NCBI GenBank assembly: GCA_019637095.1
Contig: JAHBWG010000058.1
Coordinates: 1-61,900, forward strand
Origin: Sandaracinaceae bacterium
GTDB taxonomy: Bacteria > Myxococcota_A > Polyangia > Polyangiales > Sandaracinaceae
Direction of reading: 5' to 3'
DNA length: 61,900 bases
Under the pieces are notes generated by a model. The model had not been told where the DNA came from. It did not search any database and saw nothing but the letters and a program-made list of their open reading frames with translations. The first letter of the stretch is position 1, and each line of letters begins with the position of its first letter. A program made the position numbers and the translations under genes. Positions 1-9,094 of this stretch are shown one piece after another.

Positions 1-198
1 CTCGTAGCGCGGGGCTCGAGCGCGTGAACGATGCCTGGGACCGCGAGGCTCCCGGGCCTCGGTGCGTCCGTCGCGTGGCAGCGGGTGCAATCGGACGGTG
101 AGGGCGGCCGCTGGGAGCGCGCGGCGCACGCCGAACGGGGCCCCGAGAGGGGGCGAGGCCGGTTGGCGCCGGGGTCGAGCTGGGCCGCCTGTAGCAAT
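1..198. other. no recognisable gene
   Basis: The first 198 bases are GC-rich and contain only short overlapping open frames rich in Arg, Gly and Pro. No start, signal or conserved motif was recognised. They may be the tail of a gene to the left or plain intergenic sequence. Confidence 0.4.
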
Positions 199-296
199 CA
201 CAATCTTCGTTGACCACGACCCCGGCACAATCTTCGTTGACCACGACCCTGGGTCGTTGACCACGGGGTCGTTGGGTCGTTGACCACGGGGTCGTT
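199..296. repeat. composite tandem repeat, core TCGTTGACCACG x4
   Basis: Two 27-bp units (199-225 and 226-252, one mismatch) are followed by two identical 23-bp units (251-273 and 274-296). All four contain the core TCGTTGACCACG (207, 234, 254, 277). The shorter unit carries GGTC and GACC arms, so it could fold. The array lies just upstream of the lipoprotein gene that starts at 330, so it could be regulatory or simply an intergenic repeat family. No other copy of the core was seen in the window. Confidence 0.8.
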
Positions 297-329
297 CACA
301 AGTATCGCCTCAAGTAGGATCGCGGGGTC

Positions 330-809
330 GTGTACCGCTGGCTTCCGGTCCTCGCGCTCATGCCCGCGCTCTTCGCGCAGACGAGCTGCTCGCCACCGCG
401 TTGGTTTCTGGAGGAGGTTGCCCTCGTCGAGCTGGAGATCGCTCCGGGGGAGACGGAAGACATCCGACACGTGACGCTCTGGCTCTCGACCGGGGGGTGC
501 TCGCCGCAGTGCACGGCGTTGTGGCAGCTCGAGCTCTTCGGGCATGCCGGCAGCAGGGCGATCTGGCGAATCCCGGACGAGGCGGCGAGCGAGCGGGAAC
601 GGCTGTTCACCGTGGGGCGCCACGCTGCGGGCGCGATCTCGGTCGAGGAGTGCGCCGACGAACCCTGTGTTTCGTCGTTCAGCCTGGAGCTCGCCGGGGC
701 TCCCGGCGAGCGCGCCGAAGTCGAGGTGGCGATCGTCCTGGCGGGAGCCGCCCCTCGTTACGGCGCGCCTCCGCCCGAGGGGGTCAGCGCGCGGCTCTGG
801 GTCGAGTGA
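330..809 (+). CDS. putative lipoprotein of unknown function
   Basis: A 159-residue protein starting at GTG with a basic/hydrophobic leader (MYRWLPVLALMPALFAQTSC) whose Cys20 is a plausible but non-canonical lipobox cysteine (QTSC). The mature part is about 140 residues, mixed beta-strand in character, with four further cysteines in CSPQC and CADEPC patterns that could pair as disulphides. No known domain was recognised. It starts 33 bases after a tandem repeat array and ends 2 bases before the stop of the convergent phosphatase gene. Codon use is as GC-rich as its neighbours. Probably outer-membrane or periplasmic; function unknown. Confidence 0.65.
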   Translation: MYRWLPVLALMPALFAQTSCSPPRWFLEEVALVELEIAPGETEDIRHVTLWLSTGGCSPQCTALWQLELFGHAGSRAIWRIPDEAASERERLFTVGRHAAGAISVEECADEPCVSSFSLELAGAPGERAEVEVAIVLAGAAPRYGAPPPEGVSARLWVE

Positions 810-811
810 CG

Positions 812-1309
812 TCAGAGCGAGCGAGGGTGGATGAGCGCTTCGACGCGCCAGCCGCCTTCGCGGTCGGCGGCGTCGCGCCAGCTCGGCGCGTCGACGACGA
901 GGAGCGCGCACGAGCCGGTCTTCATGGGTCCGTCGTGCCCAGCCAGCCAGTCGAGCGCTTCCTCCCAGCCGGGGTTGTGGCCGAGCGCGAGCACGGTGAG
1001 GGCGCCGTCGGGGAGCGCGGCGATCGCGGCGCGCAGCTCGTCGATGCCGCCGTGGTAGAGGTCCGCGCGCAGCTCGGGGCTGCCGGCGAAGCCGAGCGCC
1101 TCGCGCATGCGGGCGAGCGTCTCGGTGGTGCGGGCGGAGTCGCTCGAGAGGACGTGGTCGGGGGTCCAGCCGCGCCGGGCGAGCTCGGCGCCGAGCTTCG
1201 GCGCGTCGCGGCGGCCGCGACCGTTGAGGGGGCGCTCGTGATCCGAGGGGGCGCCCGAGGACCAGGAGCTCTTGGCGTGCCGCATCAGGCAGAGGCGCAG
1301 GTGGGGCAT
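812..1309 (-). CDS. SixA-like histidine phosphatase
   Basis: A 165-residue member of the histidine phosphatase (phosphoglycerate mutase-like) superfamily, of the short SixA type that removes phosphate from phosphohistidine in signalling proteins. The catalytic signature is the N-terminal MRHAKSSW with His11, followed by SSDSART (Arg60) and a second His in GHNPGWEE (His111). Length matches SixA proteins (about 155-165 residues). There is no signal peptide, so it is cytoplasmic. It ends next to a convergent lipoprotein gene, and the CBS gene lies upstream on the same strand. The superfamily is certain from the motifs; the in vivo substrate is not. Confidence 0.88.
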   Translation of the reverse strand: MPHLRLCLMRHAKSSWSSGAPSDHERPLNGRGRRDAPKLGAELARRGWTPDHVLSSDSARTTETLARMREALGFAGSPELRADLYHGGIDELRAAIAALPDGALTVLALGHNPGWEEALDWLAGHDGPMKTGSCALLVVDAPSWRDAADREGGWRVEALIHPRSL

Positions 1310-1351
1310 CGCCGCGGAGCGTAGCTCAGCTCGCGACAGGGACGCGCGGCG

Positions 1352-1798
1352 TCACGGCTCGTGCGGCGGCTCGTGCGGCGCGAGCTCGAACGCGAACGGG
1401 AGCGGGCGCGCGAGCGAGGACTCGGCGAGCAGGAGCAGGAGGTCCGTCGAGGTGACGAGCCCGACGAGCCGCTCGCCCTCGTCGAGGACGGGCATCGCGT
1501 CGATCTTCTCCTCGACCATGGTGCGCACGACGTCGGCGACGTCCGTCGTCGGGTCGCAGACGAAGGGGAAGGGCGACATGACCTCGGCGACCTGGACCTC
1601 GGGGACGTCGATCGCGTCGCCCACGATGCGCCCGTGCACGAGCGCGTCGCGGTCGGACACGATCCCGAGCAGCAGGCCGCCGCGCACGACGGGGAGGTGG
1701 CGGATGCGGCAGGTGACCATGAGCTCCCATGCGGTGCGCAGCGTCGTGGACGGCGCGATCACGATCACGCGGCGGGTCATCGCGGAGGAGGCATGCAT
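1352..1798 (-). CDS. CBS-domain-pair protein
   Basis: A 148-residue protein made almost wholly of two CBS domains (about residues 7-60 and 70-128), recognisable from the repeated pattern of an IRHLPVV / IDAMPVL strand followed by GIVSDRDAL / GLVTSTDLL. CBS pairs bind adenine nucleotides and usually act as energy or redox sensors. There is no fused catalytic domain, so this is a stand-alone Bateman module. An alternative start is Met7. It is divergent from the lipoprotein gene at 1941, and the 140-base gap carries an AT-rich promoter-like element. Confidence 0.88.
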   Translation of the reverse strand: MHASSAMTRRVIVIAPSTTLRTAWELMVTCRIRHLPVVRGGLLLGIVSDRDALVHGRIVGDAIDVPEVQVAEVMSPFPFVCDPTTDVADVVRTMVEEKIDAMPVLDEGERLVGLVTSTDLLLLLAESSLARPLPFAFELAPHEPPHEP

Positions 1799-1887
1799 GC
1801 GCTCGAGGTACGCGCGCTCTAGCGGCTCGCCACCCGCGGTTCTCGCCGGGCGCGTGAATCGACGGTCACGAAGTGGCCCGAAACGGA

Positions 1888-1893
1888 TATGAT
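1888..1893 (+). promoter_or_regulatory. possible -10 box (TATGAT)
   Basis: TATGAT stands out in very GC-rich DNA 48 bases before the lipoprotein start at 1941. It overlaps a small inverted repeat GATAG-CT-CTATC (1891-1902). No convincing -35 box is visible. Confidence 0.35.
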
Positions 1894-1940
1894 AGCTCTA
1901 TCGTGTCGGATGGCACGGGACCCGCTGAGGCGGGCTCGCC

Positions 1941-2450
1941 ATGCGAAATCTCCTCACGATTCTCCTCTCATTCGCCGTGCTCGGCTGCGGTGGCGGCCAG
2001 GACCTCTCGCCCGACGGCGTGCGCTCGATCCCACCGGGCGACGCGAGCGGCGCGGCCCTCGCTGGCGAGTACCGCGTGCGCGTGCGCGTCGTCGAGTGCG
2101 CGGGCGCGTGCGGCCCGTTCTCCGTCGGGATCTTCAGCAGCACGGTGTGCGACGTCGGCGATGTCGACGAGGTGTCGCTGCTCGTCGCGCACGACGGCGG
2201 GCGCCTCGCGATCGACACCGACGATCTGCCGTCGCGCTTCGAGGGCGGCGCGTTCACCGACGGCTCGTTCGACGTCGGCGGGTACGCGACGCAGTTCGGC
2301 GGCGGTCTGGAGATCACCGCGCGGAGCCTCGGCACGATCGACGCGTCCGGGCGCATCGAGGCGACGGTGCGCTCGCGGACGTGGGGCCGGATCGGGGAGC
2401 AGTCCGCCGACTGCTATGGCGTCCGCGAGGTCGTCGGCACGCGCCGCTGA
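1941..2450 (+). CDS. putative lipoprotein of unknown function
   Basis: A 169-residue secreted protein with a clear lipoprotein leader, MRNLLTILLSFAVLGCGG, in which VLGC is a canonical lipobox. The mature chain is beta-rich, with an internal CAGAC motif and two further cysteines (TVC, ADC) that may form disulphides. No domain was recognised. It begins downstream of an AT-rich promoter-like stretch and ends 10 bases from the stop of the convergent kinase gene. Likely anchored in the envelope; function unknown. Confidence 0.78.
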   Translation: MRNLLTILLSFAVLGCGGGQDLSPDGVRSIPPGDASGAALAGEYRVRVRVVECAGACGPFSVGIFSSTVCDVGDVDEVSLLVAHDGGRLAIDTDDLPSRFEGGAFTDGSFDVGGYATQFGGGLEITARSLGTIDASGRIEATVRSRTWGRIGEQSADCYGVREVVGTRR

Positions 2451-2460
2451 GGCTCGCCGA

Positions 2461-4299
2461 TCAGCGCCAGCCGGGGCCACCGCGCGGGTCGCGTCCGTCG
2501 TCGCGCCACGCTGGCGGGAGCGGCGGCTGCTGCTGCGGTTGGGGCGGGCGGCGCGGTGGGGTCGCGCTGCGCCGAGGCACGGACGCGGGCTCGCCGAGCG
2601 CGAGGATCAGCTCGTACGCGCCGAGCTGGTCGTGGCGCGCTCCGCTCACCTCGAGGTGGTAGTCCCCGCCGGCGCGCGGGACGTAGACGAGCTGCGCGTT
2701 GGTTCCGTCCGCCATCGCGCTCGCGTCGTCGTTGGCCGCGACGACGCGCCCGCTCGGATCGCGCAGGACGAGGTAGGTGTCGAACGCGTCGCTCATCGCC
2801 CAGACCTCGACCCGCTCTCCCGCGGTGAGCCGCAGCGCGTAGCGGTCGAGGGGCGCGCCGCCGTCGCTCGCGTCGCTCGCCTCGAGCGCGCCCGCGCTCA
2901 CGCCCTCGGTGAGCGTGCCCGCGATCGGGAGCATCGGCGGCGTCGGGTCGTACGCGCAGACGGTGCCGCTCGTGAGCTGGCTCGCGCACCACGCGGCGAC
3001 GGTGTCGATGGTCTGGCCGACCTGCACCGACCGGCGGAGCGAGGCGACCATACTGCGTGCACGATCGCAAATCGCCTGGCGGTGCTCTCCCGGGCAGGTG
3101 CATGAGCGCTCGAGGTACTCCTCGCAGGTCGCGGCGCGCGCGACGACCTCGGCGCTCCGATCCATCGGGGGCGGCGGGGGCAGCGCCCCACCGTCCTCGG
3201 CGCGCGCGCCGAGCGAGTAGCCGGCGAACGCCGCCGCACCGGCGAGCAGCAGCGAGACGCCGAGCATCGCGACCACGATCAGCGCGAGCGGCCCGCGCCG
3301 CGGCGCGTCGGGCGCCGCCGAGGGCTTGGGCGCACCGCCCGCCTGCGCCGCGACGATCGCGACGGACGGCCGCGCCGCGTCGTTGGCGTCCGCGCCCTTC
3401 GCGCGCTGTCCGCCGAGCGCGTCCATCATCGCGCGCGCGCTCTGGAAGCGCTGCGCCGGATCCTTCGCCATCGCGCGCGTGATGATCTCCGCGACCGCGG
3501 GCGTCACGAGCGGGTTGATGATGCGCGGGTCGGGCGGCTCCTGCTCGAGCACGGCGCGGATCAGCTCCGCGTCGGGCCCCGCGAACGGCGGCCGCCCCGT
3601 CAGCATGCCGTACAGCAGCCCGCCCGCGCCGTAGACGTCGGTGCGCGCGTCGACCACGCCGCCCTTGAGCTGCTCGGGCGCGGCGAAGCGCGGCGTGCCG
3701 ACCATCTCGCCGACGGCGGTGAGCTTGCGGTTGCCCGGGCTCTCGCGGAGCTTCGCGATGCCGAAGTCGAGGAGCTTCACCATCTCGTCGCCCCCCGCGA
3801 GCGAGACGAGGAACACATTCGCGGGCTTGAGGTCGCGGTGCACGATGTCCGCCTCGTGCGCCGCCTGCAGCGCGTCGAGGAGCTGCACGGTGATGCGGAG
3901 CGCGCGCGGTACGGACAGCATGCCCTCGCGGGTGAGCACGTCGACGAGCGGCTCGCCCACGAGGCGCTCCATCACGAGGAACGGCGGCCCGTCGCTCGGC
4001 AGCACGAAGTCCGTCACGTCCACGATGTGCGGGTGGCCGAGCACCGCCGACGCCAGGGCCTCGCGGCGGAAGCGCTCGAGGATGCTCGGCACCTTCGCGA
4101 GCTCGGGGATGAGCACCTTGAGCGCGACGCGCCGTCCGAGCTCGACCTGCACCGCGTCGTAGACGCGCCCCATCCCGCCGCCGCCGAGGAGGCGCTCGAC
4201 GCGGTACCGCCCGTCCAGCACGCGGCCGACGAGGGGGTCCGGCCCGGGCGCCCCAGGGTGGTTCACGCCCCGCAGGCTACCACGCTCGCGTGCGCGCAC
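2461..4299 (-). CDS. Ser/Thr protein kinase with C-terminal pre-peptidase-like domain
   Basis: A 612-residue transmembrane kinase. The kinase domain (about 30-290) has the glycine loop LGGGGMGRVYD, VALK (ATP lysine), HRDLKPANV (catalytic loop) and DFG, all intact. A linker leads to one membrane helix (about residues 335-360, ALIVVAMLGVSLLLAGAAAF). The extracytoplasmic part has a Cys-containing stretch (CEEYLERSCTC) and ends in a pre-peptidase C-terminal-like beta domain (LRLTAGERVEVWAMSDAFD ... LVLRDPSGRVV). The GTG at 4299 gives the longest form; a GTG at 4266 (VNHPGAPGPDPLVG) is equally likely. It lies 6 bases after the aminopeptidase gene and may be co-transcribed. Its substrates cannot be read from the sequence. 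Confidence 0.9.
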   Translation of the reverse strand: MRARERGSLRGVNHPGAPGPDPLVGRVLDGRYRVERLLGGGGMGRVYDAVQVELGRRVALKVLIPELAKVPSILERFRREALASAVLGHPHIVDVTDFVLPSDGPPFLVMERLVGEPLVDVLTREGMLSVPRALRITVQLLDALQAAHEADIVHRDLKPANVFLVSLAGGDEMVKLLDFGIAKLRESPGNRKLTAVGEMVGTPRFAAPEQLKGGVVDARTDVYGAGGLLYGMLTGRPPFAGPDAELIRAVLEQEPPDPRIINPLVTPAVAEIITRAMAKDPAQRFQSARAMMDALGGQRAKGADANDAARPSVAIVAAQAGGAPKPSAAPDAPRRGPLALIVVAMLGVSLLLAGAAAFAGYSLGARAEDGGALPPPPPMDRSAEVVARAATCEEYLERSCTCPGEHRQAICDRARSMVASLRRSVQVGQTIDTVAAWCASQLTSGTVCAYDPTPPMLPIAGTLTEGVSAGALEASDASDGGAPLDRYALRLTAGERVEVWAMSDAFDTYLVLRDPSGRVVAANDDASAMADGTNAQLVYVPRAGGDYHLEVSGARHDQLGAYELILALGEPASVPRRSATPPRRPPQPQQQPPLPPAWRDDGRDPRGGPGWR

Positions 4300-4305
4300 G
4301 CGCGG

Positions 4306-7098
4306 CTAGCGGGCGAAGAACGCGCGCGCGTCGGCGCGGTGGTGCTCGGCGCGCGCGGCGCAGAGCCGGATCGTCTCGACCGTCGCCGCGAGGTTGCGGG
4401 GGCCGCCGTGCGTGTCGCCGATGCGGGGCGCGAAGAACGCCTCGACGCGGGCGGCGTCCTCGCTCGTGCAGTAGCCGCCGGCGACGTACGGCAGGTAGCC
4501 GGCGTAGTCGGGGCCGAAGCGCGCGCGCACCGCGTCGTAGTGGGCCTCGAGCCACGCCCACGCCGCCGGGCGGGCGCGCGCGTCGCGCATCGGGCCGCCC
4601 AGCGTGCGGAAGCGCTCGTTCTGGCGCAGGCGCTCGTCGAGCGTGAGGTCGAGCACGCGCTCGCGCAGCGGCTCGTGCACGGCGAGGCGCGCGAGCCCGA
4701 CGAGCAGGCGCTGGCGCACGACGCCATCGCTCGTCGCGCCGAGCGCGGCGAGCAGCGGCTCGAACAGCGCGGGGTCCTCCTCGGCGGCGACCGCGACGCA
4801 CGTCTCGGCGAGGTCGGCCGCGACGGCGTCCGCGTGGACGTGGTGATCGCCGCCGGGCTCCTCGCCGAGGAACGCGCGGCCGCGGCGCGCCGCCTCGCGC
4901 CGGACGGCCGGGTCGCGCGCCTCGAGCGCGAGGAACGCGATCACCGCGGCGCGCAGCGCGCGCGTCTCGGGCGTGTCGGATGGCCGCGCGTCCCAGCCGA
5001 GGCGGCGCAGCGCCGGCTGGTAGAGCCTGCGCCCGTAGCGCTCGACGCGCTCGCGCTGCGCCTCCTCGAGCAGGTGCTCCGACGCGAGCGTCAAGAGGCC
5101 GATCGGCGCGCTCGCCACGGCGCGCTCCTCGCTCGCGGCGAGCGGCGCGAGCAGCTCCATCGCGGCCGAGAAGGTCATCGCGCCCGAGCGCACGGACGCC
5201 TCGACGCTGTCGGCGAGCGCCATCAGATCGCGGCCCGACGCGACGCCGCCGCGCGCGCCGTCGACCCACGGACGCCGCGCGCGGCCGGGCGCGAGCGCGG
5301 CGCGGACGTGCGGCACGAGCGCGCGCGTCGCCGCGGGCGTGAGCGCGTAGCGGTAGTACGCGCTGCCCTCGGGGTTGGGCCACACCCACGCGGGGCACGT
5401 CGGCAGCGTGATCACGCCCTCGGCCTCGTCGAGCAACGTGCAGCTCGTCTGCAGCACGCCGCCGCGATCGGCGTGGCGCACGCAGACGGGCAGGACCCAG
5501 CGCGCGTCCGCGGGCGCGCTCGAGCCGAGCGGGCGGTAGCGCGTCTGGCGCACCGGGATGCTCACGTCGGGGTGCCCCGCGTCCAGTGCGCAGCGTGCCT
5601 CGCCGACCTCGACGAGCGGGATCCCGGGCTGCGTGGTGAAGCGCTCGAGGATCTCGGCGGCGTGGGCGTTGTGCCCGTCCTCGGCGAGCGCGGCGACGAG
5701 GTCGGCCGTCGTCGCGTTGCCGCCGGCGTGCCTCGTGAGGTAGCGGCGGATGCCGGCTTGGAAGCGCTCGGCGCCGACGAACGCGGAGAGCATGGCGAGC
5801 ACGCTCGCGCCCTTCGAGTACGTGATTCCGTCGAACGCGTTGGCGATGTCGTGGCTGCTCTCGATCGGCTGGCGCACCACGCGCGCGCTCGCGAGGCCGT
5901 CCGCGTCGAACGCCTCGAGCTGCGTCGAGAGCTCGAGCGTGCGCGCGCCGAGCGCGGGGAACGTGGCCTCGACGATCGGCGTCTCGATCCAGGTGGCGAA
6001 CGCCTCGTTGAGCCAGAGGTCGTCCCACCACACCATCGTGACGAGGTTGCCGAACCACTGGTGCGCGAGCTCGTGCGCCATGATGAACGCGAACGCGCGC
6101 TGCTGCGCGACGCTGGGCTCGCCCGACAGCAAGAGGAACTGATCGCGGAACGTGATGAGGCCCGCGTTCTCCATCGCGCCGGCGGCGAAGTCGGGCACCG
6201 CGACGAAGTCGAGCTTGTCGTACGGGTACGGCATCTCGAACCAACGCTCGAGCGCCTCGACGAGCCGCGGCGTGTGCTCCATCGCGAAGGCGAGGTCGCC
6301 GCCGCGCCCGCGCGGGGCGAGGCCGCGCAGCGCGAGCGGCGTCGAGCGCACGGCGTTGGGTGGGATCGTGGCCTCGACGACGTCGAGGGGCCCGACCGCG
6401 AACGCGACGAGGTAGGTCGGCAGCGGCGCGGTCGGCGTGAAGCGGTGGCGCACGAGGTTCCCTTCGCGCTCGGCGCCCGCGTCGCGCGCGTTGGCGAACG
6501 CGCGCAGGCCCTCGGGCACGACGAGCGTCACCTCGAAGGGCACCTTGAAGCGCGGCTCGTCGAAGCACGGGAACGCCTTGCGGGCGGAGAGCGCTTCGAA
6601 CTGCGTGAACGCGTAGTGATCGTCGCCCACCGCCACGCGGTAGAGGCCCTCGAGGTTGGGATCGAACGGGCGCGCGTAGCGGATCGTCAGCCGCGCCTCG
6701 CCGGGCCCGAGCGGGCGGGACAGCGTCACCCGCGCCATCCCCTCCTCCGCGTCGACGAGGTGCCAGGTGCCCTCGACGCGCGCGCCGTCGGCGCCGGTCG
6801 CAAAGACCTCCGAGACGTCGAGCCCGTGCCCATGGATCCACACGTGCCGGCTCGCCGCGTCGAGCGCGATGTCGATCTCGGCCACGCCCGAGAAGCGCTC
6901 CGCGGACGGATCGATCTCGAGGCGCAGCGCGTAGCGCAGCGGCCGCACGCCGTCGGGCAAGCGAAACGGCGCCTCCGTCGGCGGCGCGTCGACGGGCTCC
7001 GGCGCCCGCGCGGCGGGCGCGTGCACCGGCTCCGGGACCGAGGGGCCGCACGAGGCGGTGAGCGCGGCGAGCGAGAGCGCGGCGAGGCGAGCGAGCAT
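4306..7098 (-). CDS. M1-family metallo-aminopeptidase lipoprotein
   Basis: A 930-residue zinc aminopeptidase of the M1 (aminopeptidase N) family, which cleaves N-terminal residues from peptides. The exopeptidase signature GAMENAGLITF and the zinc site HELAHQW (His342, Glu343, His346) with Glu365 in LWLNEAFATW are complete, with the family's 18-residue spacing. A long helical ERAP1-like C-terminal domain follows. The N-terminus (MLARLAALSLAALTASCG) has a lipobox, so the enzyme is probably anchored in the periplasm or at the outer membrane rather than cytoplasmic like classical PepN. It lies directly upstream of the kinase gene on the same strand. Confidence 0.94.
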   Translation of the reverse strand: MLARLAALSLAALTASCGPSVPEPVHAPAARAPEPVDAPPTEAPFRLPDGVRPLRYALRLEIDPSAERFSGVAEIDIALDAASRHVWIHGHGLDVSEVFATGADGARVEGTWHLVDAEEGMARVTLSRPLGPGEARLTIRYARPFDPNLEGLYRVAVGDDHYAFTQFEALSARKAFPCFDEPRFKVPFEVTLVVPEGLRAFANARDAGAEREGNLVRHRFTPTAPLPTYLVAFAVGPLDVVEATIPPNAVRSTPLALRGLAPRGRGGDLAFAMEHTPRLVEALERWFEMPYPYDKLDFVAVPDFAAGAMENAGLITFRDQFLLLSGEPSVAQQRAFAFIMAHELAHQWFGNLVTMVWWDDLWLNEAFATWIETPIVEATFPALGARTLELSTQLEAFDADGLASARVVRQPIESSHDIANAFDGITYSKGASVLAMLSAFVGAERFQAGIRRYLTRHAGGNATTADLVAALAEDGHNAHAAEILERFTTQPGIPLVEVGEARCALDAGHPDVSIPVRQTRYRPLGSSAPADARWVLPVCVRHADRGGVLQTSCTLLDEAEGVITLPTCPAWVWPNPEGSAYYRYALTPAATRALVPHVRAALAPGRARRPWVDGARGGVASGRDLMALADSVEASVRSGAMTFSAAMELLAPLAASEERAVASAPIGLLTLASEHLLEEAQRERVERYGRRLYQPALRRLGWDARPSDTPETRALRAAVIAFLALEARDPAVRREAARRGRAFLGEEPGGDHHVHADAVAADLAETCVAVAAEEDPALFEPLLAALGATSDGVVRQRLLVGLARLAVHEPLRERVLDLTLDERLRQNERFRTLGGPMRDARARPAAWAWLEAHYDAVRARFGPDYAGYLPYVAGGYCTSEDAARVEAFFAPRIGDTHGGPRNLAATVETIRLCAARAEHHRADARAFFAR

Positions 7099-7184
7099 CG
7101 GCCGGGCATAGCAGCCGCGCTCACCCGACGCCGCATCACCCGGCTGCCGAGCAGTGCCGCGCGGCCCTCGCGCCGCAAGGTCGG

Positions 7185-8924
7185 TTGTGGCCTGCGCCGC
7201 TGCGGGGTAACTTTCTCAGCAGACCGCACTCCGATGCGCCAGCGCCACCCCCGATTGCCGACGTGAGATCACCGAGCGAGACGGAGTCGGATGCCGGGCG
7301 AACCATCGCCTCGGATGGAGGCGGCGCGTCGACTCCCGGCTCGTCCGGCGGGTCGAGCCCGCACAGAGAAGCGCACGACCTCCTCGAGCGGCAGGAGCAC
7401 GTCGCGAACGTCCAGCGTCTTCGCTCGACGCTCACCCTGGCCCTCGCTGTTTGGCCGACCTTCATCGTGCTCGACGCGATCGTCGACATCTCCGTCCGGC
7501 CGGGGGTCTTGCTCCCCTTTGCCGTGCTTCGTGGTCTGTTCTGGCCGGTGATCGGCTTGACCGTCTGGAGGCTGCATCGGGCGCCGCCGCCGACGCCCGC
7601 GCTGCTGCGCGGGCTGCAGGTCCTCAACTTCGGTGGGGCGGCCCTCACGGTCAGCCTGATGTGCATCTGGTATGGCGGTCTCCCGAGCCCGTACCTGAAC
7701 GGCGTTTCCGCCATCGCGGCCTTGCAAGGCGCGGCGTTCGCCGAGCAGTGGCGCCGGGGCGGGCTGCTTCTAGGGGGGACCGCGGCGATCGGTCCGGTCA
7801 CTCTGATCGTCGCGGCTGCGTTCGTCCCCGAGCTGGCGGATCAGCTCCGGGATCCGGCTGCGCTCGCGGTGTTCGGTCAACACGTGACGTTCGCGGTCAC
7901 GGTCGCCGGTTTCGCGACGCTGGGGACGCATCTCCAATGGTCGCTCCGTCGCGAGGTCTTCGAGTCGCGGAGCATCGGTCGGTACCGGCTCGAGACACGC
8001 CTCGGCAAGGGTGGTATGGGGGAGGTCTGGGCCGCGTGGCACAACGGCCTTCGCCGCAACGTCGCGCTCAAGCTCCTCCGGGCGTCCGATGCTCGTCCCA
8101 GCGCGATCGCGCGTTTCGAGCGCGAGGTCGCGGCCATGAGCGAGCTCACCCATCCAAACACCGTTCGCGTGTTCGACTACGGAGTGACCGAAGACGGAAT
8201 CTGGTACTACGCGATGGAGCTCCTCGAGGGCGAGGACCTCGGCAAGGTGCTTTCGCGCTCTGGTGCGCAGCCCGTCGAGCGCGCCGTGCACCTGATCTGG
8301 CAAGCGGCTCGCGCGCTCGCCGAGGCGCACGTCCGCGGTACGGTGCATCGGGACTTGAAGCCGGAGAATCTGTTCGTGACCACCGCCGGGATAGAGCGCG
8401 ACTTCCTCAAGGTGCTCGACTTCGGGATCGCGAAGCGAGCCGAGCGCGACGTCACCGTCACGCAAGCGGGTTGGATCGGCGGAACCCCGGCGTACATGTC
8501 ACCTGAGGCTGCATCGGGGCGACCATGCGATGCACGAGGAGACGTCTACGCCCTCGGGGTGGTCCTCTACGAGCTTCTCGCGGGTCGCGCACCCTTCGAA
8601 GGCGACAACGCGGCCCGCCTCCTGTTCGCGCACATGCACACGGCTCCGCCGCCCTTATCGCAGTGGTGTGGGGATCGGATTCCGGCTGACGTCGACGCAG
8701 TGGTGATGCGATGCCTCGAGAAGGAACCAGACCGTCGGTTCTCGGATGCGGGCCAGCTGGCCGAGGCCCTCGCGCGGTGCGACTGCTTCGGGAGGTGGGA
8801 CGCTCGGCTCGCCGCGGAGACCCCCGGGAGCAAGCCGCGCGAGGGGCACCGGAGGGCTGACAGCCTCGCCGCGACGGTGGACGGAGAGGCCCAGACCCTG
8901 GAGCACGGCGCGGAAGGCGCCTGA
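7185..8924 (+). CDS. Ser/Thr kinase with N-terminal multi-pass membrane domain
   Basis: A 579-residue kinase of inverted layout. Residues about 75-255 form five or six hydrophobic helices (for example LALAVWPTFIVLDAIVDI and LLLGGTAAIGPVTLIVAAAF), and the kinase domain is C-terminal (about 268-535). The kinase has LGKGGMGEVW, VALKLL, HRDLKPENLF and DFG, so it is probably active. Most myxobacterial receptor kinases place the kinase first. The start is uncertain: TTG at 7185 has AAGG five bases upstream, and GTG at 7263 (VRSPSETESD) is the alternative. Third-position G/C bias is visibly weaker than in neighbours, which may mean later acquisition. The membrane part could sense an envelope signal. 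Confidence 0.88.
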   Translation: MWPAPLRGNFLSRPHSDAPAPPPIADVRSPSETESDAGRTIASDGGGASTPGSSGGSSPHREAHDLLERQEHVANVQRLRSTLTLALAVWPTFIVLDAIVDISVRPGVLLPFAVLRGLFWPVIGLTVWRLHRAPPPTPALLRGLQVLNFGGAALTVSLMCIWYGGLPSPYLNGVSAIAALQGAAFAEQWRRGGLLLGGTAAIGPVTLIVAAAFVPELADQLRDPAALAVFGQHVTFAVTVAGFATLGTHLQWSLRREVFESRSIGRYRLETRLGKGGMGEVWAAWHNGLRRNVALKLLRASDARPSAIARFEREVAAMSELTHPNTVRVFDYGVTEDGIWYYAMELLEGEDLGKVLSRSGAQPVERAVHLIWQAARALAEAHVRGTVHRDLKPENLFVTTAGIERDFLKVLDFGIAKRAERDVTVTQAGWIGGTPAYMSPEAASGRPCDARGDVYALGVVLYELLAGRAPFEGDNAARLLFAHMHTAPPPLSQWCGDRIPADVDAVVMRCLEKEPDRRFSDAGQLAEALARCDCFGRWDARLAAETPGSKPREGHRRADSLAATVDGEAQTLEHGAEGA

Positions 8925-9094
8925 CGCGGGCCTCGGAGGCGCTGGAGCGCGCGCACGGTCCTCTCGGTCACCTGCTCGCTCGAAGACGCGAAGCCGCGAA
9001 GGCGAGCGTCGTTCGACACCCCCTCTGCGGTCTCCGTCTCGCGCGCGCCTCGACCGCCCGGCGGGACGCCGGCGCGAGCGAGGCCCCGATGCGG

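Noticed and set aside
199-296. Possible CRISPR array
   Set aside because: Units are contiguous without unique spacers, only four cores exist, and no cas gene is present.
3838-7266. A 1142-residue plus-strand open frame opposite the aminopeptidase
   Set aside because: It is an antisense shadow: low-complexity Arg/Ala/Val/Glu, against an intact HExxH enzyme on the other strand.
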